Of a DNA stretch of 64,000 nucleotides, positions 16,818-25,869 are shown piece by piece. Position 1 is the stretch's first letter; each line of letters starts with the position of its first letter. Source of the DNA: Microlunatus sp. Gsoil 973. Lineage in GTDB: Bacteria; Actinomycetota; Actinomycetes; Propionibacteriales; Propionibacteriaceae. The notes under the pieces are model-generated. The model made no database searches. It was not told where the DNA came from and saw nothing but the letters and a program-made list of their open reading frames with translations. The stretch covers positions 2,666,001 through 2,730,000 of the forward strand of contig NZ_CP046122.1 in assembly GCF_009707365.1 (NCBI RefSeq), in the 5' to 3' direction. The position numbers and the translations under genes are program-made.

Positions 16818-18269
16818 ATGCCGCGCCGCCAGCCAACAAGCGTCCTCAGCCCGTCGACCGACACCGACCCGAAGACTCCGCCCGACGGGAAACCCGCAAT
16901 CGCCGGCGACGAACCGCTACCCCGCAGACGGCTGGTCTTCGGCATCGTCGCCATGGCGCTGTTCATGGCGTCGGTGGATCAGACGGTCGTCGCGACCGCC
17001 CTGGCAGCGATCCAGCGCGATCTCGGTGCCTCCATCGAGTGGAGCGGCTGGACGATCACCATCTACTCGCTCGGCCAGGTCCTGGTGCTTCCGCTGGCCG
17101 GGAAGTTCGCCGACATGTTCGGACGGCGACGGGTGTTCCTTGCCGCCGCCGCATTGTTCACCGTCGCCTCGTTGTGCTGTGGTCTGGCGCACAACATCGC
17201 ACTGCTGGTGGTGCTGCGGGCGATCCAGTCGATCGGCGGTGGATCGTTCCTGCCGGCGGCGAGCGGGCTGGTGGCCGATCATTTCGGCCGCAACCGGGAT
17301 CGGGCCCTTGGCATGTTCACCTCCATCTTCCCGATCGGCGGCATCGTCGGTCCGATCCTCGGCGGCATCTTCGTCACCTATTGGTCCTGGCGCGGCATCT
17401 TTCTGGTCAACGTGCCGATCGGCGCCGTCTTGATCATCCTCGGACTGATCTTCCTCCCGAAGGGTCATCGCACACCGGGAAAGTCGATCGACGTCTACGG
17501 ATTGATCTTGTTGGGCATGCTGATCCTTGGCACCATGCTCGGCGTCACGCATCTCGGCAACAGCAACGGCTCGGTGCTCAGCGTGGGATTCCTTGTCCCG
17601 GAAGCGATCGCGGCCACCTCGTTGGTGCTGTTCCTCCGGCACGCCGCCCGCGGCCGTGCACCGTTCATCCCGATGAATCTGCTCCGCGGTCGGGGTTTCG
17701 GCGTGATGAATCTGATCAACTTCCTGCAGGGTGCCGCCGCGATCGGGTTCGGCGCACTGGTGCCGCTGTATGCGGAGAGCCGCTACGACATCCCCACCCT
17801 GCAGGCCGGAACGCTGCTGACCGCTCGCGCCGTCGGGATGATCTGTGTCGCCGGACTGGCCACCTTCGCGTTGCGCCGAACAGGCTATCGACCACCGATG
17901 ACCATCGGCTTCTCGCTGTTGATCGTCGGCATGGTGGCGACGGCGATCGGGGCACCGCAGGGCATCACCCCGTTCCTCTGGTTGTCGATCGCCTCGGGGG
18001 TCTGCGGAGTCGGCATGGGCCTCGCCCTGCCCGCGGCCAACAATGCGATCCTGCAACTGGCACCCGATCAGGTGGCCGGGATCTCCGGCATGCGGGGCAT
18101 GTTCCGTCAGGGCGGGTCGATCATGGCGGTGTCGATCGCGACCGCGATCATTGCTCGAAGCAGTGATCACGGGATGACCCTCGGGCACATCTTCATCGGC
18201 TTCGGCTGCCTGATGGTCCTGGTGCTGCCGTTGATCTACAAGGTTCCGGAGCATCGCGGCGGTTGGTGA
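16818..18269 (+). CDS. MFS transporter, DHA2/EmrB-QacA type (14 TM)
   Basis: A 483-residue proton-driven efflux pump. After a Pro-rich cytoplasmic start it shows DQTVVATALAAI at the end of helix 1 (motif D1 of DHA2 pumps) and motif A GKFADMFGRRR (about residues 93-103). About 14 hydrophobic segments follow, ending in a short polar tail. Regulated by the divergent MarR protein according to the operator between them. The ATG at 16818 has only a very close AGGA; an alternative start is not obvious. Confidence 0.9.
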   Translation: MPRRQPTSVLSPSTDTDPKTPPDGKPAIAGDEPLPRRRLVFGIVAMALFMASVDQTVVATALAAIQRDLGASIEWSGWTITIYSLGQVLVLPLAGKFADMFGRRRVFLAAAALFTVASLCCGLAHNIALLVVLRAIQSIGGGSFLPAASGLVADHFGRNRDRALGMFTSIFPIGGIVGPILGGIFVTYWSWRGIFLVNVPIGAVLIILGLIFLPKGHRTPGKSIDVYGLILLGMLILGTMLGVTHLGNSNGSVLSVGFLVPEAIAATSLVLFLRHAARGRAPFIPMNLLRGRGFGVMNLINFLQGAAAIGFGALVPLYAESRYDIPTLQAGTLLTARAVGMICVAGLATFALRRTGYRPPMTIGFSLLIVGMVATAIGAPQGITPFLWLSIASGVCGVGMGLALPAANNAILQLAPDQVAGISGMRGMFRQGGSIMAVSIATAIIARSSDHGMTLGHIFIGFGCLMVLVLPLIYKVPEHRGGW

Positions 18270-18358
18270 TCGGCTTGGCGGGCCCCGCCGCCTGTCGGTA
18301 CGGTTCCCAGACAGGAGAGGACCACGCGATCACCGCCGATCGCAGCCGAGAGGAACCC

Positions 18359-19672
18359 ATGCCGGATGCCGCCGCCCACACCGCCCGTCTGCCCCGCACG
18401 CCGGTCGACGACGGCGTGTCGCTACGGCTGGTGCACGGCCGACTGATCGACGGAACCGGTGCGGCCCCGGTCACCGACGCCGAGGTGGTGATCACCGGCG
18501 ACCGGATCAGCTATGCCGGCGCCTACCGTGCGGGACTTGCTGACGGCGCAACGGTGGTCGACCTGGCCGGCAGAACGGTGCTTCCGGGTTTCATCGACGC
18601 CCACCTGCACATGGGCAGCAATCTCGAGGCACCCCTGACCAAGCAGCAGGGCGCGTTCCCGTCGGAGAGGGCGCTGGACACCACGATCAACCTCCGCCGT
18701 ACCCTGATGGCCGGTGTCACCACCGCCCGTGATCTGGGTGGGATCGACGCCGGCTTCCGGCAGGCGATCGCCGACGGCACGGTTCTCGGGCCGCGGCTGC
18801 ATCTGGCACTCTCGGCGCTGTCACCGACCGGCGGGCATTCGGATTATCACCTGGCCAACGGAGCCCAGACTCGCGGCTTCGCCGTGCTGGATCCGATCGT
18901 CGACACCGACGACGACGTACGCCGTACCACCCGGTTGCTGATCAGGTCGGGCGCAGACGTGATCAAGGTCTGCACCAGCGGCGGAGTCTCCAGCCCGTCC
19001 GACCAGCCGACCGATGTCGGCGTACCGGCGGAGCACATCAAGATCATCCGCGAGGAGGCCGACAAGCGCCAGGGCCAGCCGGTCGCCGCGCATGCCCAGG
19101 GGCTCCAGGGCATCCTGGAGGCCGTCCGCGGCGGGGTGAGCAGCGTCGAGCACGGCTACCAGATCGACTCGGAGGCCGTCGACCTGATGCTCAGCAACGG
19201 CACGATGCTGGTGCCGACGCTGAGCGCCGCGCTGCGGGTCCCGGATCCCGCACTGGTGCCCGGTTACCTGTACGAGAAGAAGGTGCGCTGGTCGGCGATC
19301 GCCCGGGAACACATCGCCAAGGCGTTGGTCCTTGGGGTCAAGGTCGCGATGGGCACCGATTCCGGCGTCTGCCCGCACGGCAGGAATCTCGGCGAGCTCG
19401 GCCATCTGGTCGAACTCGGCCTGTCGCCGATGGAGGCGATTCTGGCCGGGACGAGGAACGCCGCGGAACTGCTCCGGCTCAGTGATCAACTGGGTACCGT
19501 GGCCGAGGGCCGGCTGGCCGATCTGGTGATCACCGGCGTCGACCCATTGGGCGACATCGGTGCGCTGGCCGATCCGACGAGCATCGGTGCGGTCCTGCAG
19601 GGCGGCCGGCTGGTCAAGGACTCCTACGGCTGGTTCCCGGGTTCACCGGTGGTGCCGGCGATCTCTGCGTGA
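18359..19672 (+). CDS. Metal-dependent amidohydrolase (imidazolonepropionase/prolidase-like)
   Basis: A 437-residue amidohydrolase-superfamily enzyme. It has the metal motif DAHLHMG (about residues 80-86), a Lys in DVIKVCTSGGV (about 204) that would be carboxylated, His residues in VAAHAQG (about 243) and SVEHGYQ (about 263), and the catalytic Asp in MGTDSG (about 337). This matches the subgroup of Xaa-Pro dipeptidase and organophosphate-acid-anhydrase-like enzymes; the substrate is unknown. GAGAGGA precedes the ATG at 18359. It is convergent with the gamma-glutamyltransferase gene. Confidence 0.85.
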   Translation: MPDAAAHTARLPRTPVDDGVSLRLVHGRLIDGTGAAPVTDAEVVITGDRISYAGAYRAGLADGATVVDLAGRTVLPGFIDAHLHMGSNLEAPLTKQQGAFPSERALDTTINLRRTLMAGVTTARDLGGIDAGFRQAIADGTVLGPRLHLALSALSPTGGHSDYHLANGAQTRGFAVLDPIVDTDDDVRRTTRLLIRSGADVIKVCTSGGVSSPSDQPTDVGVPAEHIKIIREEADKRQGQPVAAHAQGLQGILEAVRGGVSSVEHGYQIDSEAVDLMLSNGTMLVPTLSAALRVPDPALVPGYLYEKKVRWSAIAREHIAKALVLGVKVAMGTDSGVCPHGRNLGELGHLVELGLSPMEAILAGTRNAAELLRLSDQLGTVAEGRLADLVITGVDPLGDIGALADPTSIGAVLQGGRLVKDSYGWFPGSPVVPAISA

Positions 19673-19693
19673 TCCGGGCTTCGCTCGTCTCGA

Positions 19694-21253
19694 TCAGTCG
19701 CCGCCGTCGGCACGGGGATCCGAGCCCCATCCCACCTGGCCCGGTACGTCGGTGGTCCAGACCGCGTGTGCATGGCCGAGCCGGTTGTCGTTCATCGCGA
19801 CCGTCTCGGTGGCAGCCGCTGCGGCAAGCTCGGAGCGTACGGTGTCCTCCAGCCGTTCGTCGGCGAGCACCGATCGCTCGTCCGCACCACGCTGGACCAC
19901 CCAACGCGGTGCGCCGACCGCCTGCTGGGGATGATCGCCGGCCAGGATCCGACTGAGCACCTGGGTGATGATGAACGGCTGGTTGTGGCCGCCCATCGTG
20001 GCGATCGCTCCGACGGTGCGACCGTCCCGGCGCATCAGTGACGGCATCAACGTGTGCGGTGGGCGGCGGCCACCCGTCAGATGGCCCGGTCGCCGCGGAT
20101 CGAGGCTGAAGCCACTGCCCCGGTTGTGCGCCAGGATCCCTGTCGAGGGTTCGAGCACCCGGGAGCCGAAGGTGCCGGCGACACTCTGCACCGAACTGAC
20201 CCACAGACCCTCGGAGTCCACGGCCACCATTCCGACCGTGTCGCCGCCCAGCGGCGGCGCAGGTTCGCCGACCGGCGTTGGCCCGGCCCCCTCCCGGCGG
20301 ATCGCTTCCGCCTGTGCAGCTACTCGGTCGGCGGCAAGTACGGCGTCGACGTCCACCTCGACGAACTCCGGGTCAGCGGAGATGGCATCCCGCTCCTGGC
20401 CGGCGAGTGCGACGGCTGCCATGATCATCGCCGCCTGGTCCTTGGCGGCCGGATCGTCCAGTCCCAGCTCGGCCATCAGCCGAAGGATCTTCAACAAGGT
20501 GAAACCCTGCGAACTCGGCGGTGTGGTGAGCACGTCGAGGCCGGCGTATCGGACCGACAGCGGTACGGTCCGGTCGGTGGTGTGTCGGGCAAGATCATCG
20601 GCAGTGATCACCGAGCCGGCGCGCTGCAGGCCGTCGGCGTAGCGGCGCCCGACGTCCCCGCCGTACAACGTCGTCGGCCCCTCGGCCGCGATCCGGTCCA
20701 GGGTCGCGGCCAAGGCTGGTTGACGAAGTTGATCACCCTCGGCGAGCACCACACCGTCGGAGAAGAACACGTCAGCGCAGCCGGCGTCCATGATCAACAC
20801 ATCCGCAAGTTTGGCCAGGTCGCGGGCCAGTGCCGGGGCGACAGGGCTGCCGTCGGCGGCAAGATCACGGGCCGGCGCGATCAACTCCGCCAACGCCGTG
20901 CTCCCCCAGCTCCGGTGCAGATCGCCCCAGGCGGCCACCAGTCCGGGCACGCTGATCGAGTGTGGTCCTTCACCGGGCACGTGACTGTGACCCTGGTCGA
21001 TCAGCAGCTGGGCCGACAGCGCGGCCGGGGCCCGGCCGGTGCCGTTGACCGCGATCGGGTCGCCGGATGGCGGAGCGACCAGCGTCCAGGTGTCTCCGCC
21101 GAGCGTGACGTTCTGCGGATACACAACACTGAGCACGGCGCTGGCAGCGATCACGGCATCGACCGCCGAACCGCCGGCCTCCAACACGGCCTGTCCCGTA
21201 CGGGTCGCCCGTCGGTCCGGTGTGACGATCCTGCCGCCTGTTGATCGGGTCAC
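19694..21253 (-). CDS. Gamma-glutamyltransferase family protein
   Basis: A 519-residue Ntn-hydrolase of the GGT family. It begins within the fold (RATRTGQAVLEAGGSAVDAVIAA), and the processing site before the nucleophile Thr is at GGDTVGMVAVDSEG (Thr near residue 338). A GSGFSLDP and MGGHNQPFI segment follow, as in GGTs and acylases. No signal peptide is visible, unlike periplasmic GGTs, so it may be a cytoplasmic acylase-like member. The start lies 4 bp after the LLM oxidoreductase stop, so the two genes form an operon. Confidence 0.85.
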   Translation of the reverse strand: MTRSTGGRIVTPDRRATRTGQAVLEAGGSAVDAVIAASAVLSVVYPQNVTLGGDTWTLVAPPSGDPIAVNGTGRAPAALSAQLLIDQGHSHVPGEGPHSISVPGLVAAWGDLHRSWGSTALAELIAPARDLAADGSPVAPALARDLAKLADVLIMDAGCADVFFSDGVVLAEGDQLRQPALAATLDRIAAEGPTTLYGGDVGRRYADGLQRAGSVITADDLARHTTDRTVPLSVRYAGLDVLTTPPSSQGFTLLKILRLMAELGLDDPAAKDQAAMIMAAVALAGQERDAISADPEFVEVDVDAVLAADRVAAQAEAIRREGAGPTPVGEPAPPLGGDTVGMVAVDSEGLWVSSVQSVAGTFGSRVLEPSTGILAHNRGSGFSLDPRRPGHLTGGRRPPHTLMPSLMRRDGRTVGAIATMGGHNQPFIITQVLSRILAGDHPQQAVGAPRWVVQRGADERSVLADERLEDTVRSELAAAAATETVAMNDNRLGHAHAVWTTDVPGQVGWGSDPRADGGD

Positions 21254-21257
21254 GCTG

Positions 21258-22157
21258 TCAGACTCCCTTCGCCAATTCCGGTTTGACCTCCCGCCCGAGG
21301 AGGGTGATCAGCCCCTCAAGATCGGGCTCGTCGGCCGTGGGCTGGACACCGTAACCGGTGATGCCGAACGACGCGTAGCGGCGGGCCGATTCGACGATGT
21401 CGGCGGCGTCACCCGCGACACCGATCCCTCGGCCGGGTGAGGCATCCCAGAGCGGAAGTTCGGCGTCCAAGCGCCGCTGGGCGTCCGGGCCTGTGACCAC
21501 GATCTCACAGCCGATGATCTGGGGATCGTCTGCATCCGGTCGACCGGCCTTGGACTTCGCGCTGCGTACCGCCTCGCCGACGGCCCGGACCTCCTCGTCG
21601 GTCAGGGCGTTGACGAGCAGGTTGCCGTCACCGAGCTCAGCGGCCAACGCGACCGCCTTCGGACCGGCGCCACCGACCATCAGCGGCGGCATCACCGGAG
21701 GTGGCCAGGTCAGGCGTACTCGATCGAGGTGCACATAACGGCCGTCGACGGTCACGGTCTCGCCCTGCAGCAGCCGGCGGATCGCGGTGGCCTGTTCACG
21801 CAGCAGGGTGAGCGGAGAGGACACCCGGACTCCCGCCTGGCCCATCCACGCCTGGACGCCGTGACCGATGCCGGCGACGAACCGGCCAGGGAACATCCGG
21901 GCGATGGTGGCGATTTCCATCGCGGTCAGCGCGGGATTTCGGAGCGGAACCGGCAGCAGGGTGATACCGACCCGGAGCTGATCGGTCCAGGCCAGCGCCG
22001 CCGTCGCCGAGGCGATGCCACTCTGTTTGAAGGAGTCCTCCCAGACCCACAGATCGTCAAGGCCGACGCGGTCGGCCAGTTGCGCGAGCTCGCGGAGACG
22101 CTCCGGTGGAATGGTCGGCGGGATGTGGATGCCCAGGCGCAGGCTGCTGGCTGCCAT
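21258..22157 (-). CDS. LLM-class oxidoreductase, probably F420-dependent
   Basis: A 299-residue luciferase-like monooxygenase-family TIM barrel. Typical pieces are DRVGLDDLWVWED (about 29-41), VPLRNPALTAMEIATIA (about 70), FVAGIGHG (about 93) and PLMVGGAGPKAVALAAELGDG (about 158-178), the last being usual for F420 enzymes. Start ATG 22157 lies 6 bases after CAGGCT, consistent with a leaderless mRNA. It is the first gene of an operon with the GGT-like enzyme; their shared substrate is not predictable. Confidence 0.87.
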   Translation of the reverse strand: MAASSLRLGIHIPPTIPPERLRELAQLADRVGLDDLWVWEDSFKQSGIASATAALAWTDQLRVGITLLPVPLRNPALTAMEIATIARMFPGRFVAGIGHGVQAWMGQAGVRVSSPLTLLREQATAIRRLLQGETVTVDGRYVHLDRVRLTWPPPVMPPLMVGGAGPKAVALAAELGDGNLLVNALTDEEVRAVGEAVRSAKSKAGRPDADDPQIIGCEIVVTGPDAQRRLDAELPLWDASPGRGIGVAGDAADIVESARRYASFGITGYGVQPTADEPDLEGLITLLGREVKPELAKGV

Positions 22158-22225
22158 GGGTACAGCCTGCCGGATGCCGCTCGGGGGATCCCTGGCAGGT
22201 CCCGGCCACCGACCGGCCGCCGGCC

Positions 22226-22561
22226 TCAGCTGCGATCGGGGACGCTCAGCTCCCCCATCTCCGACCATCCGGTGCGGTCCGGGATCTCGACGTTGATGAT
22301 CTCCGGCGTCCTGGCCAGCATCGACGGCATCAGTTCCATCGCCGCCGTGAAATGATCAGTCGCCACGTGGTCTGCGCCCGCGTCCGCGTCGGCGAATCCT
22401 TCGACCAGGACGAACTGGTTGGGGTCGTCGACGCTGACCGACCAGTCGAACCACAGGTTGCCGGGCTCGGCGCGGACCGCCTGGGTGAACGGATCGACGG
22501 CAGGAAGCCACGCGTCGCGGTGTTCGGGCAGCACGGTGAACTTCACAACGATGAGGATCAT
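22226..22561 (-). CDS. Antibiotic biosynthesis monooxygenase (ABM/YgiN-like) protein
   Basis: A 111-residue single ABM domain: MILIVVKFTVLPEHRDAW, WFDWSVSVDDPNQFVLVEGF and a C-terminal strand. Such ferredoxin-like dimers act as quinol or polyketide monooxygenases or as heme-linked enzymes without cofactor. The role here is unknown. I set the start at ATG 22561 because a CATGCT hexamer lies 7 bases upstream and the fold begins there. It is a short stand-alone gene 68 bp upstream of the LLM gene on the same strand. Confidence 0.8.
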   Translation of the reverse strand: MILIVVKFTVLPEHRDAWLPAVDPFTQAVRAEPGNLWFDWSVSVDDPNQFVLVEGFADADAGADHVATDHFTAAMELMPSMLARTPEIINVEIPDRTGWSEMGELSVPDRS

Positions 22562-22637
22562 GCGCCCCAGCATGCACCCCGGCAGCGGGTCGGACACTCC
22601 GGCCGTCCCGGCGGAAGCGCGACTGCCCGTCTGTCAC

Positions 22638-23627
22638 CTAGGCCTGAACGGCGGTCAGGTCCGTCGTTGTCGGCGGGTCACCGTAGGGCGAGTTGGTCTG
22701 TACCGTCGTTCCCGGCCCGACCCTCGGATCGGTACGCACCCGGTCGATCAGTCGCCGTTCTGCATCGGCATCTCCGGAATCGGCGGCGATGATCAACTCC
22801 GACAGTTCGTCGGCGGCCGCGGCTTCGTCGGCGGTGAGACCTTCGGGCGAGCTGAGCGGCGCCCAGCCGTCCCAGAGCAACAGTTCGATGCCGGCCCGGA
22901 ACGCGGCGTCGTAGAAGACCGCGCCCTGCAGGAACCAGTCGCCACCGACCGGTACACCCGGGGCGACGCCGTACCGCTGCGGATCGATGGTCCCGGCGCG
23001 GTAGGCCTGCCAGGACTCCGCGGCGGTGGTGAACGGACTGTCCGGACCGTGCGGAATGTCCTGTGGCGTCGGCAGCAACTTCATCGGCTCGGCGATCTCC
23101 GGGTCGAAACGCAGCCAGCGATGTTCCTCGGGCAGCCAGGTCTCGACGATCACATGATCGAAGTCGTAATCCGGAAGGAAGTAGTGGGAGAAGCCGTACC
23201 TGATCCGTGCCGGCACGGCGTGCTCGCGCAGCACCGCGGCGCTGAACAGGGAGTGATCGCGGCAGCAGCCCTGGACCCGGGTCATCGGGTCGCGCTCCAC
23301 CGCCAGCGGCCCGCTGTGACGTTGTTGATCGAGGTCGAGGATCGTTGCTACCCACCTGGCGTTGATTTCGTCCTTGGTCTCCTCGGGAAGATCGAGACCG
23401 GACGCCCGGTAGTGGATGATCAAGTTCCGGGCGACGGCCGACAGCGCCGGGATCCGCGGCGGAACCGCCGCCAGCAGGTCACGATACCGGCCGGGATCGC
23501 TGTACGGACTGTGTATCGCCCAGGGCGACGGGTCGTAGTCGGTGGGCCACCAATCGCGCCCGTCCGGATGTTCGGTCGGTGAGGCGGCACCGGATCGGGT
23601 GTCTTCGGAGAGGTTCGTCTCGGTCAT
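22638..23627 (-). CDS. Transglutaminase-like domain protein
   Basis: A 329-residue protein with a transglutaminase/protease-like core: Cys in RVQGCCRDHS (about residue 120), His in YDFDHVIVETW (about 158) and Asp in LRFDPE (about 174). After the core there is a helical segment of about 110 residues rich in Ala/Asp and a Pro/Thr tail. There is no signal peptide. It may be a cytoplasmic peptidase or an inactive relative. ATG 23627 is preferred to an upstream GTG because it stands 6 bases after the -10 of a MerR-type promoter. The divergent neighbour is the DGPF/ECF42 pair. Confidence 0.8.
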   Translation of the reverse strand: MTETNLSEDTRSGAASPTEHPDGRDWWPTDYDPSPWAIHSPYSDPGRYRDLLAAVPPRIPALSAVARNLIIHYRASGLDLPEETKDEINARWVATILDLDQQRHSGPLAVERDPMTRVQGCCRDHSLFSAAVLREHAVPARIRYGFSHYFLPDYDFDHVIVETWLPEEHRWLRFDPEIAEPMKLLPTPQDIPHGPDSPFTTAAESWQAYRAGTIDPQRYGVAPGVPVGGDWFLQGAVFYDAAFRAGIELLLWDGWAPLSSPEGLTADEAAAADELSELIIAADSGDADAERRLIDRVRTDPRVGPGTTVQTNSPYGDPPTTTDLTAVQA

Positions 23628-23633
23628 GGCACA

Positions 23634-23664
23634 ACTGCAGCACCTCACGTAGCGTGAGAGTCAA
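23634..23664 (-). promoter_or_regulatory. MerR-type promoter with 19-bp spacer and TipAL-like palindrome
   Basis: On the minus strand TTGACT (23664-23659) is followed by 19 bases and TGCAGT (23639-23634). The ATG comes 6 bases later. The overlong spacer holds the perfect inverted repeat CTCACG-CTA-CGTGAG (23658-23644). A 19-bp spacer with a dyad in it is the hallmark of promoters activated by MerR-family proteins, and CTCACG...CGTGAG is close to the TipAL operator. The cognate regulator is not in this window. Confidence 0.65.
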
Positions 23665-23677
23665 GAGCAACGATCGG

Positions 23678-23706
23678 TGTCGAATTCACCGTCGACCGTT
23701 CGACGT
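23678..23706 (+). promoter_or_regulatory. Probable ECF42 promoter of the DGPF/ECF operon
   Basis: TGTCGA (23678-23683), 17 bases, then CGACGT (23701-23706). ECF42 sigma factors are reported to use TGTCGA in the -35 region and a CGA-containing -10. The site is 58 bp upstream of the DGPF gene start, consistent with autoregulation. Confidence 0.5.
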
Positions 23707-23763
23707 GCCGGTGAGACACTGCCGGCGCCCGTCCGGGGGGCCGGCGCAGACGAAGGAGTATCG

Positions 23764-24174
23764 ATGCGTGTCCTGGCGTGCATGATGGGCAACGAGGAGT
23801 CCGAGGCCAATGTTCTTCCACCTCCGGAACTGTTCGAGGCCATGGGCCGATTCAACGAGGAGTTGGTCAAGGACGGCGTCCTGCTGGCCGCCGACGGGCT
23901 GACACCGACCTCGGCCGGCGCGAAGGTGAAGTGGACCGGATCGGGCCCGACCGTGATCGACGGGCCGTTCACCGAGGCCAAGGAGGTCGTCGCCGGCTTC
24001 TGGATCGTCGAGGTCAGTTCGCTGGCCGAGGCGGAGGAGCGGTTCAAGCGCTGTCCGTGCGGCGAGGGTGCCGAGATCCAGCTCCGTCCGATCCAGGAAG
24101 CGGAGGACTTCGCCGACGCGATGTCGGAGGAGACCAGGAGACGGGCCGAGGAATTGCAGGCCCGGATCCGTTGA
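23764..24174 (+). CDS. YCII-related DGPF-domain protein
   Basis: A 136-residue protein of the YCII/DGPF family with the name-giving motif in TVIDGPFTEAKEVVAGFW (about residues 61-78) and a conserved C-terminal IQLRPIQE. Families of this type are the standard partners of ECF42 sigma factors. The biochemical role is unknown, and a ferredoxin-like dimer is expected. GAAGGAG lies 6 bases before the ATG at 23764. The ECF42 gene starts 20 bp downstream, so they form an operon. Confidence 0.88.
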   Translation: MRVLACMMGNEESEANVLPPPELFEAMGRFNEELVKDGVLLAADGLTPTSAGAKVKWTGSGPTVIDGPFTEAKEVVAGFWIVEVSSLAEAEERFKRCPCGEGAEIQLRPIQEAEDFADAMSEETRRRAEELQARIR

Positions 24175-24194
24175 TCCGGTGTTGAATAGTCCGG

Positions 24195-25463
24195 GTGACC
24201 GGCGCACCCGTCGACGACGTCCGAGCCAGCATCGACGCCGTGTGGCGGATCGAGTCTGCCCGCGTGGTGGCTGCGCTCGCCCGGCTGCACGGTGACCTCG
24301 GCCTGGCCGAGGAGACGGCCCAGGAGGCCCTGGTGGCGGCCCTGGAACAGTGGCCTCGCGACGGGATCCCGCGCAACCCGGCTGCCTGGCTGATGACCAC
24401 CGGCCGACGGCGGGCGATCGACCGGATCCGTCGCGAGGTCAACCTCCGGGAGAAGGTCGCCGTCCTCGCCTCGGACCTTGATGATCATGACGATCCCTAC
24501 GACGAAGCCGACAGCCGGCTCGATGATCAGATCGGCGACGACATGTTGCGGTTGATCTTCACCGCCTGCCATCCGGCGCTGAGCACGGAGGCCCGGATCG
24601 CGCTGACCCTGAAGACCGTCGCCGGGCTCAGCACCGCGGAGATCGCCCGGGCGTTCCTGAGCACGGAGTCGACGATCGCGCAGCGCATCGTCCGGGCCAA
24701 ACGCACGCTGTCCGCCCGCAGGGTGGGCTTCGCGGCGCCGACGGCCGAGGAGTTGCCGGAGCGGCTGCCACCGGTGCTGTCGGTGATCTACCTGATCTTC
24801 AACGAGGGCTACGCGGCCAGCAGCGGCGACGACTGGTTCCGGCCCGAGCTGTGCCGGGATGCGCTGCGTCTCGGGCGGATGTTGTGCAATCTGCTGCCGA
24901 ACGAGTCTGACGTGTTCGCCCTGACAGCATTGATGGAGTTCCAGGCGTCCCGGCTGGCTGCCAGGACCACCCGGGACGGCCAGCCGATCCTGCTCCTCGA
25001 TCAGAACCGGGCGCTCTGGGACCGGTTGTCGATCACCCGCGGCCTGCGCAGCCTGCAGCGGGTACGCGAGCTGGGTGGGACCCGGACGAGCTATGCGCTG
25101 CAGGCTGCCATCGCCGCGCAACATGCCCGGGCCGCGACGGCCGAGGACACCGACTGGGTGGCGATCGCCGCCCTCTACGAGACTCTGGCCGAGACCGCGC
25201 CGTCGCCGATCGTGGAGCTCAACCGGGCGGTCGCCCTCGGAATGGCGTACGGACCGCAGGCCGGTCTCGATCTTGTCGACCAGTTGCGGGACTTTCCCGA
25301 GCTGGAGCGCTACCACCTGTTGCCCAGCGTGCGGGGGGACCTGCTCGCGCGGCTCGGTCGCGACGCCGAAGCAGCCGACGAGTTCCGGCGGGCGGCCGAA
25401 CTGGCCGGCAACGATCAGGAACGGGCGTTGTCGCTCAGTCGCGCCCGCGCGCTGGAGAGCTAG
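24195..25463 (+). CDS. ECF42-type RNA polymerase sigma factor with long C-terminal domain
   Basis: A 422-residue protein. The sigma2 region (about 20-90) includes the LAEETAQEALVAALEQWP core; the sigma4 region (about 125-178) has LSTAEIARAFLSTESTIAQRI. It is followed by a helical, TPR-like extension of over 200 residues (YLIFNEGYAAS, ALMEFQASR, ELNRAVALGMAYGPQAGL). This extension plus the adjacent DGPF gene defines group ECF42. There is no anti-sigma factor gene nearby, as expected for this group. The GTG start has no clear ribosome-binding site. Its 3' end overlaps the convergent membrane gene by 29 bp. Confidence 0.9.
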   Translation: MTGAPVDDVRASIDAVWRIESARVVAALARLHGDLGLAEETAQEALVAALEQWPRDGIPRNPAAWLMTTGRRRAIDRIRREVNLREKVAVLASDLDDHDDPYDEADSRLDDQIGDDMLRLIFTACHPALSTEARIALTLKTVAGLSTAEIARAFLSTESTIAQRIVRAKRTLSARRVGFAAPTAEELPERLPPVLSVIYLIFNEGYAASSGDDWFRPELCRDALRLGRMLCNLLPNESDVFALTALMEFQASRLAARTTRDGQPILLLDQNRALWDRLSITRGLRSLQRVRELGGTRTSYALQAAIAAQHARAATAEDTDWVAIAALYETLAETAPSPIVELNRAVALGMAYGPQAGLDLVDQLRDFPELERYHLLPSVRGDLLARLGRDAEAADEFRRAAELAGNDQERALSLSRARALES

Positions 25464-25866
25464 GCGTCGTCCGTGAGCGGGTGCGCCACAGCCAGAACAG
25501 CCCGAGGAACGGCAGCACCAGCGGCACGAAGCCGTACCCGATCCCGTACACCGACCAGACGGTGGCCCTGGGGAACTCCTGCGGGGCGAGCACGCTCACC
25601 GTGCCCACGGTCAGCACGCCGACCAGCTCGGTGCCGATGGTCGCCCAGGCCATCCCGCGCCCCGTCCGGCTGCCCAGCGCCAGCGAGACCGTCGCCAGGA
25701 TGTAGACCAGGCCGGAGAACGCCGACAGCAGGTAGGCCAGCGGCGCGTCCTGGAAATCGGTGATCAGTTGGACAACGGCCCGGGAGGTGGCGGCAAGCGC
25801 GAACAGGCCGTAGACGGCGATCAGGACCCGGCCCGGGCCGGACCGCGTCGGATGCGGATCGATCAC
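25435..25866 (-). CDS. Four-helix integral membrane protein
   Basis: A 143-residue protein with about four hydrophobic segments (residues 14-32, 43-65, 75-95, 105-127) and a basic Arg/Ser/Pro tail. The family is conserved in actinobacteria, without known function to my knowledge. It lies 3 bp downstream of another small membrane protein on the same strand, so they are probably cotranscribed and may act together. It overlaps the end of the ECF42 gene. Confidence 0.65.
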   Translation of the reverse strand: MIDPHPTRSGPGRVLIAVYGLFALAATSRAVVQLITDFQDAPLAYLLSAFSGLVYILATVSLALGSRTGRGMAWATIGTELVGVLTVGTVSVLAPQEFPRATVWSVYGIGYGFVPLVLPFLGLFWLWRTRSRTTPSSPARGRD

Positions 25867-25869
25867 CGC

